Positions 43,891-51,288 of a stretch of 56,807 nt of DNA are shown here, one piece after another. The position numbers and the translations under genes are program-made. How positions within the stretch are numbered: position 1 is the first letter of the stretch; each line of letters opens with the position of its first letter. Source of the stretch: Prevotellaceae bacterium UBA6417 (GTDB taxonomy: Bacteria > Bacteroidota > Bacteroidia > Bacteroidales > Bacteroidaceae); contig DJPH01000041.1 of NCBI GenBank assembly GCA_002439755.1, positions 2,986-59,792 on the forward strand, given 5' to 3'. The notes below the pieces were generated by a model. That model searched no databases and was not told the origin of the DNA. It saw nothing but the letters and a program-made list of their open reading frames with translations.

Positions 43891-45051
43891 ATGAAAAAAC
43901 ATCTGATTGGTTTCCTCCTATGTGCAGCCATGAGCGTCAGCGGTGCTGCACGCGAAACTGTTGAAGGCAGCAAACTGGGTGACAACTGGTCGCTCGGACT
44001 CTCGGGAGGTGTCTACACTCCGTTGAAGGGGCATGCCTTCGTGGGCAGCATGCGTCCGCTCGTCAACCTCACATTAGCCAAACAAATCACCCCCATCTAC
44101 GGGCTCGGCCTTGAAGGCAAGGCACTTATGGCCGGCGACCATCTATACGGCATGCACAGCTGTACGGCTGTCGACGGCCTCAACCTCAGCCTTTTGAACA
44201 TGCTCAACCTCAGCAACCTCTTCGGAGGCTACAAGGGTTCGGCACGCCCCATCGAGTGGGTGGCCGTCTATGGCCTCGGGTGGGGTCACCAGTATGTGGC
44301 ACATGCCGACGACTACAATTATGCAGTGTCGAAAGCAGGCCTCGACATCAACTTCAACTTCGGCAAGGATCGGGCATGGCAATTCAACGTGCGTCCGGCC
44401 GTGACATGGAACCTTGAAGGCAGCCACTACCACGGAGGCTTCACCGATTGTGCCGGAGTGGAATACAACATCAACCATGCCGCCCTTGAGCTGACTGCAG
44501 GCATCACCTACAAATTCCGCAACAGCAACGGCACACATGGCTTCAAGCTGGCCCGTCTGCGCGAGCAGTCGGAAATAGACGCCCTCAATGCCAAGATCAA
44601 CGACCTGCGTCAGGAAATCAGCCGTCAGGCAGAGCGCATTGCCACAAAAGACAAAACCATACGCACCATACAGGAGCAGCTCAACGACTGCCGCAACAGC
44701 AAGCCCACAGTCAGGGAAACCGTCAGCACCAAAGAGTTGGAATCGGTGGTCACCTTTGCACAAGGCAAAGCCACCGTTGAGCGTTCACAGCTGCCCAATG
44801 TTGAGCGCATTGCCACCTTCCTCAAGAACCATGCAGAGGCACGTGTGGCTATCAAGGGATATGCCTCACCCGAGGGCAGTGCCGAAGTCAATGCACGTCT
44901 GGCCCGTGCCCGTGCCGAAGCCGTCAGGCAGTTGCTCGTGAGCCGCTACAAGATTGCTGCAGAGCGCATCGAAGCCGACGGACAGGGTGTAGGCCACATG
45001 TTCAGTGAACCCGACTGGAACCGTGTAAGCATTTCAACCATCATCCGGTAG
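43891..45051 (+). CDS. OmpA family outer-membrane protein
   Basis: This 386-residue protein has a signal peptide (about 1-20), an N-terminal barrel region (about 30-220, alternating strands such as NWSLGLSGGVYTPL and GLGWGHQYV), a coiled coil at about 225-275 (REQSEIDALNAKINDLRQEI) and a C-terminal OmpA peptidoglycan-binding domain (about 285-386) with VVTFAQGK, GYASPEGSAEVNARLARARAE and GQGVG. It anchors the outer membrane to peptidoglycan. An in-frame TTG 6 nt upstream is a weaker start. A TTCCTTTG sequence at 43833-43840 is a weak -7 candidate. A strong terminator follows. Confidence 0.9.
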   Translation: MKKHLIGFLLCAAMSVSGAARETVEGSKLGDNWSLGLSGGVYTPLKGHAFVGSMRPLVNLTLAKQITPIYGLGLEGKALMAGDHLYGMHSCTAVDGLNLSLLNMLNLSNLFGGYKGSARPIEWVAVYGLGWGHQYVAHADDYNYAVSKAGLDINFNFGKDRAWQFNVRPAVTWNLEGSHYHGGFTDCAGVEYNINHAALELTAGITYKFRNSNGTHGFKLARLREQSEIDALNAKINDLRQEISRQAERIATKDKTIRTIQEQLNDCRNSKPTVRETVSTKELESVVTFAQGKATVERSQLPNVERIATFLKNHAEARVAIKGYASPEGSAEVNARLARARAEAVRQLLVSRYKIAAERIEADGQGVGHMFSEPDWNRVSISTIIR

Positions 45052-45075
45052 GACATACATCCCACCCCTTATCAT

Positions 45076-45124
45076 AAAGGCAGGAGAAGAGCCGCATCGT
45101 CGGCACCCTTCTCCTGCCTTTTTT
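45076..45124 (+). terminator. Intrinsic terminator after the OmpA gene
   Basis: AAAGGCAGGAGAAG (45076-45089) pairs perfectly with 45108-45121, with an 18-nt loop and a T-run. Confidence 0.9.
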
Positions 45125-45133
45125 GCTGCCGTC

Positions 45134-45353
45134 AGCCATATTTGCGCCTCGTTTGAGCCATATTTCCCGCGTGCTTCGGCCGGAGCACATGTGTATCTCG
45201 GCCGGAGTGCATGTGTACTTCGGCCGAAGCACGCATGTATCTCGGCCGAAGCACGCCATCAATCCCTGCCGTTTTGCAGCCCAGATGAGCCACATCGCAA
45301 GAACTGCCGGGCCACATCGCAAGAACTTCGTGGCATATCGGCAGATGTGAAAA
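45134..45353 (+). repeat. Intergenic tandem array C, ten 22-bp units in register
   Basis: Ten consecutive 22-bp units can be cut from 45134 to 45353 with no gap. They begin AGCCATAT, AGCCATAT, GGCCGGAG, GGCCGGAG, GGCCGAAG, GGCCGAAG, CTGCCGTT, AGCCACAT, GGCCACAT and GGCATATC. Neighbouring units are most alike in pairs: units 8 and 9 share GCCACATCGCAAGAACT, units 3 and 4 share GGCCGGAG and ATGTGTA. The array starts about 10 bp after the OmpA terminator and ends 47 bp before the next -7 box. It is not coding (period 22). Confidence 0.85.
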
Positions 45354-45399
45354 GCCGGATTTATCACCGCGAAGAGGCATAAATAAGACAAGTAAATGC

Positions 45400-45407
45400 T
45401 ATCTTTG
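45400..45407 (+). promoter_or_regulatory. -7 box of the nucleosidase gene
   Basis: TATCTTTG is an exact TAnnTTTG match, 22 nt before the ATG at 45430. Confidence 0.6.
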
Positions 45408-45429
45408 CAGCCTACAGGAGGCATTGCGC

Positions 45430-46023
45430 ATGACTGAAACAAAACGAATGAAGATTGTGGTGACTTATGCCCTGCCCAGCGAAGAGGTGGAAATCAGCTG
45501 GCCCGAAGCAGAGCTTGTCACAGTGTTTACGGATGTGGGCAAGGTCAAGGCCGCCATTGCCGTGACACATGCCCTACATACCGAAAAGCCCGATCTGGTG
45601 CTCAACGTAGGCACAGCCGGCACCATCAACCACTCGGTGGGCGACATCATTGCGGGCTCCACCTATATAGATCGCGACTACGCCCCGCTGGGCCTGCCCG
45701 GCATAGAGTGGCAGTTTGCATCGGAAGGCGGCAGCCTGGGACTGCCGTCCGTTATAGACGGCAGGGAGCAGACCGGCAGCTTTGCCATCAGCACGGGCGA
45801 CAACTTCGTGACACGTGACACACATTTCGGAGCTGATGCCATAGACATGGAAGCCGTAGCCGAGCTACAGGCCTGCCAGGCAGCCGGCATACCCTTTGTG
45901 GCAGTCAAGTATATCGCCGACATCGTAGGCAGCAACTCCGTGGAAGTGTGGCAGTCACGACTGGCCGCAGCCCGCAAGGCTCTTGCAGCCTATTTCAGGA
46001 ATTACAGACCATCATCATTATAA
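45430..46023 (+). CDS. MTA/SAH nucleosidase-like phosphorylase-superfamily protein
   Basis: This 197-residue protein belongs to the purine nucleoside phosphorylase/MTAN superfamily. LNVGTAGTINHSVGDIIAG at 59-76 is the glycine-rich phosphate/ribose region. DMEAVA at 139-144 supplies the ribose-binding Glu, and D164 in VKYIADIVG is the purine-protonating Asp. At under 200 residues it is shorter than usual MTAN proteins (about 230). It may cleave methylthioadenosine or S-adenosylhomocysteine and so recycle products of SAM use; metK is also in this window but far away. The start at 45430 is 22 nt after a -7 box; 45448 is also possible. Confidence 0.78.
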   Translation: MTETKRMKIVVTYALPSEEVEISWPEAELVTVFTDVGKVKAAIAVTHALHTEKPDLVLNVGTAGTINHSVGDIIAGSTYIDRDYAPLGLPGIEWQFASEGGSLGLPSVIDGREQTGSFAISTGDNFVTRDTHFGADAIDMEAVAELQACQAAGIPFVAVKYIADIVGSNSVEVWQSRLAAARKALAAYFRNYRPSSL

Positions 46024-46042
46024 ACCGACACAGACAAACAAC

Positions 46043-47632
46043 ATGAAAAGATTCATCCTAAGCATCAGCATCGTGGCCCTTGCCCTGGTTACGGCCTGTC
46101 CGGCCCACGCCCTGGCAGCCATCTACAGCTATGACGACGGCGGCACCCGCGAGGCCGACATCTGCATCTATGGGGCCACTTCGGGCGGAATCATGGCAGC
46201 CTATACAGCCAAAAAGGCAGGCAAGAGCGTCATACTCATCGAACCCTCGCGACGCATCGGGGGACTCACGGCCGGCGGACTGGGATTTACCGACATAGGA
46301 CGTGTAGAAATCATACGCGGACATGCCCTCGAATTCTACCGTCGGGTGGGCAAGACCTATGGCAGCAATGAGCCGGCTTTCAAGTTCGAACCCAAGGTGG
46401 CTCTCAGTGTGTTCGAGGGCTTCTTGCGCGACGCTGATATCACAGTGCTGATGGAGAGGCGTATAGTAAAAGCATCCAAAAAAGGCAACCTGCTCACCCA
46501 GATAACACTCGAAGATGCCTCCAACCAGCATAGACCCAAGCTCAAAGTGAGCGCACGCATGTTTATCGATTGCAGCTACGAAGGCGACCTCATGGCACGT
46601 TCGGGCGTGAGCTATACAGTGGGACGCGAAAGCAACGCCACATATGGCGAAGACTACAACGGCGTGCAGATGCTCGAAAAGCACCAGTTTCCCGATGGTG
46701 TAGACCCATACAAGGAAAAAGGAAACCCCAAGAGCGGACTGCTCTATGGCATATCGCCACTGCCCATGGGCCGGCAGGGACAGGCCGACAAGCGGGTGCA
46801 GGCCTACAACTTCCGCATCACCATGACACGCAACCCTGCCAACCGCATCCCCATTACCCGGCCGGCACGCTACGACTCCACCAAATACGAACTGCTGCTG
46901 CGCTGGAAAGAAGTGGAACCCTGGAAGAATCTCAACGACGCCTTTGCATGGGACTTCATGCCCAATGACAAGACCGACATCAACAATCGTAACGGATTTT
47001 CGACCGACATGATTGGGGCCAACTGGGACTACCCCGAGGCTTCCTACAAGAAACGCGCCCGCATTGTGCGCGACCACCTTGACTATACCAAGGGCCTGCT
47101 CTACTTTGTGGCACACGACCCCCGTATACCCGAACACATCAGAAAAGAGATAGGCGAATGGGGATATCCAAAGGATGAATACCTCGATTCGGAACATTTC
47201 ACCCCGCAACTCTACATACGCGAGGCCCGGCGCATGATAGGTCGCTACGTGATGACCCAGGCAAACTGCCAGCGAAAGCGTACGGCCGAAGACCCCATAG
47301 CCTGGGCAGCTTATACCATGGACTCGCACAACGCAGGCCGCTTTGTGGTCAACGGCATGGTCAAAAATGAAGGGGATGTACAGATATATATACCGGGAAA
47401 ATACAACGTAAGCTACCGAAGCATCACGCCGAAAGAGCAGGAAGCAGCCAACCTTCTGGTGCCCGTGTGCCTCTCGGCCAGCCACATTGCCTATGGCTCC
47501 ATACGCATGGAACCCGTGTTTATGGTATTGGGACAGACCTCGGCCATGGCAGCCTGCCAGGCCATCGACAACAGCTGCACCGTGCAGCACGTGGACAGCC
47601 ACCGCATCATCGGCCAACTGGAAGAGAAATAA
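46043..47632 (+). CDS. FAD-dependent oxidoreductase (FAD_oxidored family), exported
   Basis: This 529-residue protein has a signal region with a possible lipobox VTAC (C19) and an alternative cleavage near AHALA. The FAD-binding motif is IYGATSGGIMAAYTAKKAGK at 42-61, with LIEPSRRIGGLTAGGLG completing the dinucleotide site. Bacteroidales proteins of this family are often found with glycan-degrading genes and are sometimes named xanthan lyase without good evidence; the reaction is unknown. It starts 20 bp after the nucleosidase gene, so it shares its transcript. An in-frame ATG 60 nt upstream overlaps that gene and would bury the signal peptide. Confidence 0.8.
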   Translation: MKRFILSISIVALALVTACPAHALAAIYSYDDGGTREADICIYGATSGGIMAAYTAKKAGKSVILIEPSRRIGGLTAGGLGFTDIGRVEIIRGHALEFYRRVGKTYGSNEPAFKFEPKVALSVFEGFLRDADITVLMERRIVKASKKGNLLTQITLEDASNQHRPKLKVSARMFIDCSYEGDLMARSGVSYTVGRESNATYGEDYNGVQMLEKHQFPDGVDPYKEKGNPKSGLLYGISPLPMGRQGQADKRVQAYNFRITMTRNPANRIPITRPARYDSTKYELLLRWKEVEPWKNLNDAFAWDFMPNDKTDINNRNGFSTDMIGANWDYPEASYKKRARIVRDHLDYTKGLLYFVAHDPRIPEHIRKEIGEWGYPKDEYLDSEHFTPQLYIREARRMIGRYVMTQANCQRKRTAEDPIAWAAYTMDSHNAGRFVVNGMVKNEGDVQIYIPGKYNVSYRSITPKEQEAANLLVPVCLSASHIAYGSIRMEPVFMVLGQTSAMAACQAIDNSCTVQHVDSHRIIGQLEEK

Positions 47633-47651
47633 TCACACAACAATAGCTACG

Positions 47652-47685
47652 AAAAAAGCCTTTCCGGATGTCGGAAAGGCTTTTT
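47652..47685. terminator. Bidirectional terminator between the oxidoreductase gene and tRNA-Gln
   Basis: AAAAAAGCCTTTCCG and CGGAAAGGCTTTTT form a stem of about 14 bp with a short loop, A-rich on the left and T-rich on the right. It can end transcripts from both sides. Confidence 0.88.
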
Positions 47686-47688
47686 AGA

Positions 47689-47763
47689 TGGTTGTTCCAA
47701 GTAGACTCGAACTACTACTGAGGGTACCAAAAACCCTAGTGCTAACCATTACACCATGGAACA
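47689..47763 (-). tRNA. tRNA-Gln (anticodon TTG), CCA encoded
   Basis: Read on the minus strand, the acceptor is TGTTCCA/TGGAACA (7 perfect pairs), the anticodon stem is AGGGT/ACCCT around TTTTGGT (anticodon TTG), and the T arm is AGTAG-TTCGAGT-CTACT. The body is 47692-47763, and CCA follows directly at 47689-47691. It lies 79 bp downstream of tyrS but has its own promoter. Confidence 0.93.
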
Positions 47764-47795
47764 ATCATAGGAAAGGGGCTACCCCATTCCGCATG

Positions 47796-47826
47796 CAAAA
47801 TTACGATGTATTTTGCAAACAGCAAA
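47796..47826 (-). promoter_or_regulatory. Full promoter of tRNA-Gln
   Basis: On the minus strand TTTG (47823-47826), a 19-nt spacer and TAATTTTG (47796-47803) match the Bacteroidetes consensus fully. The -33 element lies just outside the tyrS 3' end. Confidence 0.75.
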
Positions 47827-47842
47827 GAAAATCCAGTGTTTT

Positions 47843-49138
47843 TTACCTGGCTATAATCAAAAAGTAGTTTTTCTTGCCTTTCTGCACCAACAGATATTTA
47901 CCGTCCAAGAGGTCGTCTGTGCCGAGTGCGAGCTCAATGTCGGCCACCTTTTCCTTGTTGATGCTAAGGCCCCCACCCTTGGCCAACTTGCGGCATTCGC
48001 TCTTGGAGGGGAGACACGAGGTCTTTTCGGCCAACAGGTCAACAGCCTTGCAGCCAATAATCTCGTCGCGGGCCACCTCAAAGGTGGGCACACCGTCAAA
48101 GACACTCAGCAACGTAGCCTCGTCGAGCTTCATGAGATTCTCCTTGGTCGACTTGCCGAAAAGCAGGTTGGAAGCCTCGATGGCCAGGTCATACTGCTCG
48201 CGCCCGTGCACCATGACGGTCACTTCCTCGCCCAGCCGCTTCTGCAACAGACGGCGTCCGGGGTCAGCCCTGTGCTCTTCGATGGCTGCATCTATCTCTT
48301 CGTGAGAGAGCGAAGTGAATATCTTGATGTAACGCTCAGCATCGTCGTCGCTCACATTGAGCCAGAACTGATAGAAGGCATAGGGAGTGGTGCGCTTCGG
48401 ATCAAGCCATACGTTGCCGCTTTCTGTCTTGCCAAACTTCTTGCCATCGGCTTTCGTAATCAACGGGCAAGTGAGGCCGTAGGCTTCGTTGTCTATACCC
48501 AAGGTGCGGCGTATCAGCTCAGTACCGGTGGTAATGTTGCCCCATTGATCGTTGCCTCCCAGCTGAAGTTTGCAGCCTTTCTCGCGGTACAGATGCAGAA
48601 AGTCGTAGCCTTGAAGCAGCTGATAGGTGAATTCGGTGAACGAAAGGCCGTCACGCGCTTCTCCATTCAAGCGTTTCTGCACGCTTTCCTTGGCCATCAT
48701 ATAGTTGACAGTGATATGCTTGCCTACCTCGCGTGCAAAGTCAAGGAAGGTGAAATCCTTCATCCAGTCATAGTTGTTGACCATCTCCGCGGCATTGGGC
48801 AGGGAAGAGTCGAAGTCCAGAAATCTGGACACCTGAGCCTTGATGCACTCTTGGTTGTGGTAGAGAGTAGCGGCATCGAGCAGGTTGCGCTCCTGGCTCT
48901 TGCCCGAAGGGTCGCCTATCATGCCCGTTGCTCCTCCCACAAGTATGATGGGTTTGTGGCCGCACCGCTGCAGGTGTCTCAACATCATAATGCCACACAA
49001 ATGGCCGATGTGCAGGGAATCTGCCGTAGGGTCGGTGCCCAGATATGCGGTTACCATCTCTCTCTGAAGCAGGTCTTCAGTTCCCGGCATCATTTGGGCG
49101 AGCATGCCACGCCACTTAAGTTCTTCTACAAAATTCAT
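47843..49138 (-). CDS. tyrS: Tyrosyl-tRNA synthetase
   Basis: This 431-residue class I synthetase has HIGH at 43-46, the tyrosine-binding region QLGGNDQWGN at 192-201 and the KMSKS-equivalent KFGKT at 234-238. A C-terminal S4-like RNA-binding domain (about 365-431) ends the protein. It charges tRNA-Tyr with tyrosine. It follows the TatD-like gene on the same strand, with a -7 box at that gene's stop codon. Confidence 0.95.
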   Translation of the reverse strand: MNFVEELKWRGMLAQMMPGTEDLLQREMVTAYLGTDPTADSLHIGHLCGIMMLRHLQRCGHKPIILVGGATGMIGDPSGKSQERNLLDAATLYHNQECIKAQVSRFLDFDSSLPNAAEMVNNYDWMKDFTFLDFAREVGKHITVNYMMAKESVQKRLNGEARDGLSFTEFTYQLLQGYDFLHLYREKGCKLQLGGNDQWGNITTGTELIRRTLGIDNEAYGLTCPLITKADGKKFGKTESGNVWLDPKRTTPYAFYQFWLNVSDDDAERYIKIFTSLSHEEIDAAIEEHRADPGRRLLQKRLGEEVTVMVHGREQYDLAIEASNLLFGKSTKENLMKLDEATLLSVFDGVPTFEVARDEIIGCKAVDLLAEKTSCLPSKSECRKLAKGGGLSINKEKVADIELALGTDDLLDGKYLLVQKGKKNYFLIIAR

Positions 49139-49164
49139 CGAATTAACAATCTATGTATATAGTG

Positions 49165-49172
49165 CAAAGTTA
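49165..49172 (-). promoter_or_regulatory. -7 box of tyrS
   Basis: TAACTTTG on the minus strand matches TAnnTTTG and overlaps the stop codon of the TatD-like gene, 26 nt before the tyrS ATG. Confidence 0.5.
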
Positions 49173-49784
49173 GTGATTTCCCGTTGAACAGGCACGTCTG
49201 AGCCTCTCATTTTGCCTTTCTGCCACCATTTCGACGGTAAGGCCCGTATCGTCGGTCTCTATTCTGCGGCGCTCGGGAGGGCACAACAGGTAGGAATGTG
49301 CATTGAATTTGGGGCCGAAACTCAGGTCGAAGCCCGCAGAAAGCAGCTGCAAAGCCAGCTCGGGCTTGCCCCTGAAGCCGTGCACCATGCGGGGAGCCGT
49401 GGGATGATGCAACTTGTTGAGCCGCAGCAAGACATCCCAGCAGCCCACACAATGAATTATCAACGGCAGGCCTGCCTGGTCGGCCAACAGCATCTGACGC
49501 TCGAAGAAACGGCATTGCCGGTCAAGGGTTTCCCTGTTGCGGTGGTCGAGACCGCACTCACCTATGGCACACAGCAGGCCTTTCCCGGCCATCAGCTGCA
49601 GGTTATGCAGGGCCTGCTCCCAGTCACCTTCGTAAAGCGGATGTATGCCGGCCGAGTAGAGCCTTCCCTCATCGGGGCGGAACAATTCGGGATGTTCTAT
49701 CAACGACATCGGCAGGTTGATGATGGCACTGCCTATAGGGGCATCCATGCGATGGGTGTGACTGTCGAACAGGGGCATAGGCAT
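49170..49784 (-). CDS. TatD family metal-dependent hydrolase, short form
   Basis: This 204-residue protein has the TatD metal motifs: DSHTHR at 7-12, GECGLDHR at about 95-102, LIIHCVG at about 129-135, MVHGFRG at about 153-159 and an ETDDTG at about 196-201 region near the end. TatD proteins are magnesium-dependent DNases or related hydrolases. It is shorter than the usual 255-265 residues, though the main metal-binding residues are present. The gene follows yidD by 15 bp, so it belongs to the rnpA-yidD-tatD run. Confidence 0.82.
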   Translation of the reverse strand: MPMPLFDSHTHRMDAPIGSAIINLPMSLIEHPELFRPDEGRLYSAGIHPLYEGDWEQALHNLQLMAGKGLLCAIGECGLDHRNRETLDRQCRFFERQMLLADQAGLPLIIHCVGCWDVLLRLNKLHHPTAPRMVHGFRGKPELALQLLSAGFDLSFGPKFNAHSYLLCPPERRRIETDDTGLTVEMVAERQNERLRRACSTGNH

Positions 49785-49799
49785 CTATACGCAAACATC

Positions 49800-50039
49800 T
49801 TAGGGAACAGGGTCGTATCCACTGCCTCCGCCAGGCCGGCATCTAAGCAACCGACGCAGCGACAAGTACAGACCTTTGACGGGACCATGGCGGCGCAAAG
49901 CCTCGATTGCGTATTGGGAACAGGTGGGAACAAAGCGACATGATGGGGGAATAAAGGGAGATATGCACTTCTGATATAGCCGGATGGGAAGTATCAGAAG
50001 CCTCACCAAAAGCGAAGACAAGGAACGGGTAGGCCTCAT
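49800..50039 (-). CDS. yidD: Membrane protein insertion efficiency factor YidD
   Basis: This 79-residue protein has the YidD pattern: LLILPIRLYQKCISPFIPPSCRF, then PTCSQYAIEALRRHG and LLRCRPGG..GYDPVP. YidD is a small inner-membrane-associated protein that helps YidC insert membrane proteins. It overlaps rnpA by 4 bp (ATGA), the usual rnpA-yidD order. Confidence 0.93.
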   Translation of the reverse strand: MRPTRSLSSLLVRLLILPIRLYQKCISPFIPPSCRFVPTCSQYAIEALRRHGPVKGLYLSLRRLLRCRPGGGSGYDPVP

Positions 50040-50422
50040 AAGCGTTCGGAGATGATTCTGAGCAAGCGTTCCACACTTGCGGCAACACGGTCGGAGGGCT
50101 GGGGAGTATCAGACATCCAGATGAAGGCTAAGCACAGATCGGTCTGCCTGTCGTGCAGAATTTCGGGCAGAATGTCCTTGTGCCGGCGGTAAGCCTCGCG
50201 TATCTGACGTTTGGCACGATTGCGGTCAACGGCATGTTTGAAGTGGCGCTTCGACACACTGGTCAGGACTTTTACATGAGAAGGACCATCGGACAAGGCC
50301 GCCTTGCGATAGACAGCCTTGACGGGAAAGCACGAAAACGAGCGCGAGCCACTTGAGAAAAGCTCTCCGATGGCTTTCGACGAAACCAGACGTTCGGATT
50401 TTCGGAACTTGCAACTTGTCAT
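50036..50422 (-). CDS. rnpA: Ribonuclease P protein component
   Basis: This 128-residue basic protein starts with the FRKSERL block and carries the RNR motif DRNRAKRQIREAYR at about 75-88, which contacts the RNase P RNA. With that RNA it matures tRNA 5' ends. Neither rpmH nor dnaA is upstream here; the upstream neighbour is hemD, as in other Bacteroidetes. Confidence 0.92.
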   Translation of the reverse strand: MTSCKFRKSERLVSSKAIGELFSSGSRSFSCFPVKAVYRKAALSDGPSHVKVLTSVSKRHFKHAVDRNRAKRQIREAYRRHKDILPEILHDRQTDLCLAFIWMSDTPQPSDRVAASVERLLRIISERL

Positions 50423-50443
50423 GTCTGTCTGCTTTTTAAATCA

Positions 50444-50482
50444 GAATGCGGCCGAAACCTTCGAAGAGGCACAGCCGCATTC
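50444..50482 (-). terminator. Hairpin between hemD and rnpA
   Basis: GAATGCGGC (50444-50452) and GCCGCATTC (50474-50482) form a 9-bp stem with extra pairing inside. There is no T-tract after it on the minus strand, so it may attenuate rather than stop transcription. Confidence 0.5.
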
Positions 50483-50502
50483 CTTTATGCTAATCATAGG
50501 TA

Positions 50503-51273
50503 TTAGGCATTATTATGGGAGGCGTCTCCTGTAGCGTTGTTCTTTTCAAGGAACAGCTCCAATGCGCCTGTCATGGACGGGGCTTCGGGCAATGGCGCTT
50601 TCAAGTCCAGACGATAGCCCTTGTCCTGGATGGCTTTGGCCGCAGCCTCGCCGAAACAGCCGAACTTCATATCGCCTTGCCGGAAGTCGGGAAAGTTTTC
50701 TGTCAGAGATTTGACACCACTGGGAGTAAAGAAAATCACCATGTCGTAGTCGAACGGATGTTTCTTGTCCAGTATGGTGCTCACCGTACGATACATCACG
50801 CACTCCGTGTGGTTCAGGCCCTTGGCATCCAGTCTGCTGTCAAGGTCGTTCTGATGTACGTCACTTTGGGGTATCAGAAACTTTTCTTTCTTGTACTTGG
50901 CCATGACATTGATGAGGTCGTCCCATTGGCCCGTCTTGCCGAAAAACACTTTGCGCTTGCGATACTGTATATACTTCTGGACATACAATGCCACCTTCTC
51001 GGATATGAAAAAGTACTTCATCTCATCCGGCATTGTCAGGCGTAAGTCCTTGCACATTGAAAAGAAATGATCTATCGCATGGTGCGAATTAAACACGATT
51101 GCCGTGTGGTCGAGAATGGAAACCTTTTCAGCTCTGAACTCTTTTGCGGAAAGACGCTCCACATGTATCAAGGGTCGAAAATCGATTTGCACATTATACT
51201 TCTTTGCTATGTCGAAGTACGGTGACTTTTCCGAGCTTGGGGCTGGTTGCGATACCAGGATTTTCTTAATCAT
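50503..51273 (-). CDS. hemD: Uroporphyrinogen-III synthase family protein
   Basis: This 256-residue protein has the HemD pattern of two alternating alpha/beta domains: an N-terminal strand KKILVSQPAP, and in the second half YDMVIFFTPSGVKSLTENFPDF and FGCFGEAAAKAIQDKG. It would close hydroxymethylbilane to uroporphyrinogen III in tetrapyrrole synthesis. HemD is poorly conserved, so the assignment rests mainly on this pattern and on its conserved neighbourhood (DUF4271-hemD-rnpA-yidD). No other heme-synthesis gene is in the window. Confidence 0.78.
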   Translation of the reverse strand: MIKKILVSQPAPSSEKSPYFDIAKKYNVQIDFRPLIHVERLSAKEFRAEKVSILDHTAIVFNSHHAIDHFFSMCKDLRLTMPDEMKYFFISEKVALYVQKYIQYRKRKVFFGKTGQWDDLINVMAKYKKEKFLIPQSDVHQNDLDSRLDAKGLNHTECVMYRTVSTILDKKHPFDYDMVIFFTPSGVKSLTENFPDFRQGDMKFGCFGEAAAKAIQDKGYRLDLKAPLPEAPSMTGALELFLEKNNATGDASHNNA

Positions 51274-51288
51274 TTATTCTCTCAGTTT

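Noticed and set aside
45134..45353. CRISPR array
   Set aside because: Units are contiguous with no unique spacers, no constant repeat and no cas genes nearby.
45041..45442. Open frames on both strands over array C
   Set aside because: They arise from the GC-rich repeats; the unit length is not a multiple of three and no start signal fits.
46058..47617. 519-codon minus-strand frame opposite the FAD oxidoreductase gene
   Set aside because: The plus strand encodes a clear FAD motif and family-length protein; the antisense frame is a by-product of codon bias.
47813..49162. 449-codon plus-strand frame opposite tyrS
   Set aside because: TyrS motifs are intact on the minus strand and the opposite frame shows no family.
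49170..49784. TatD-like gene as a truncated pseudogene
   Set aside because: It is short, but the start, stop and all main metal-binding motifs are present without frameshift.
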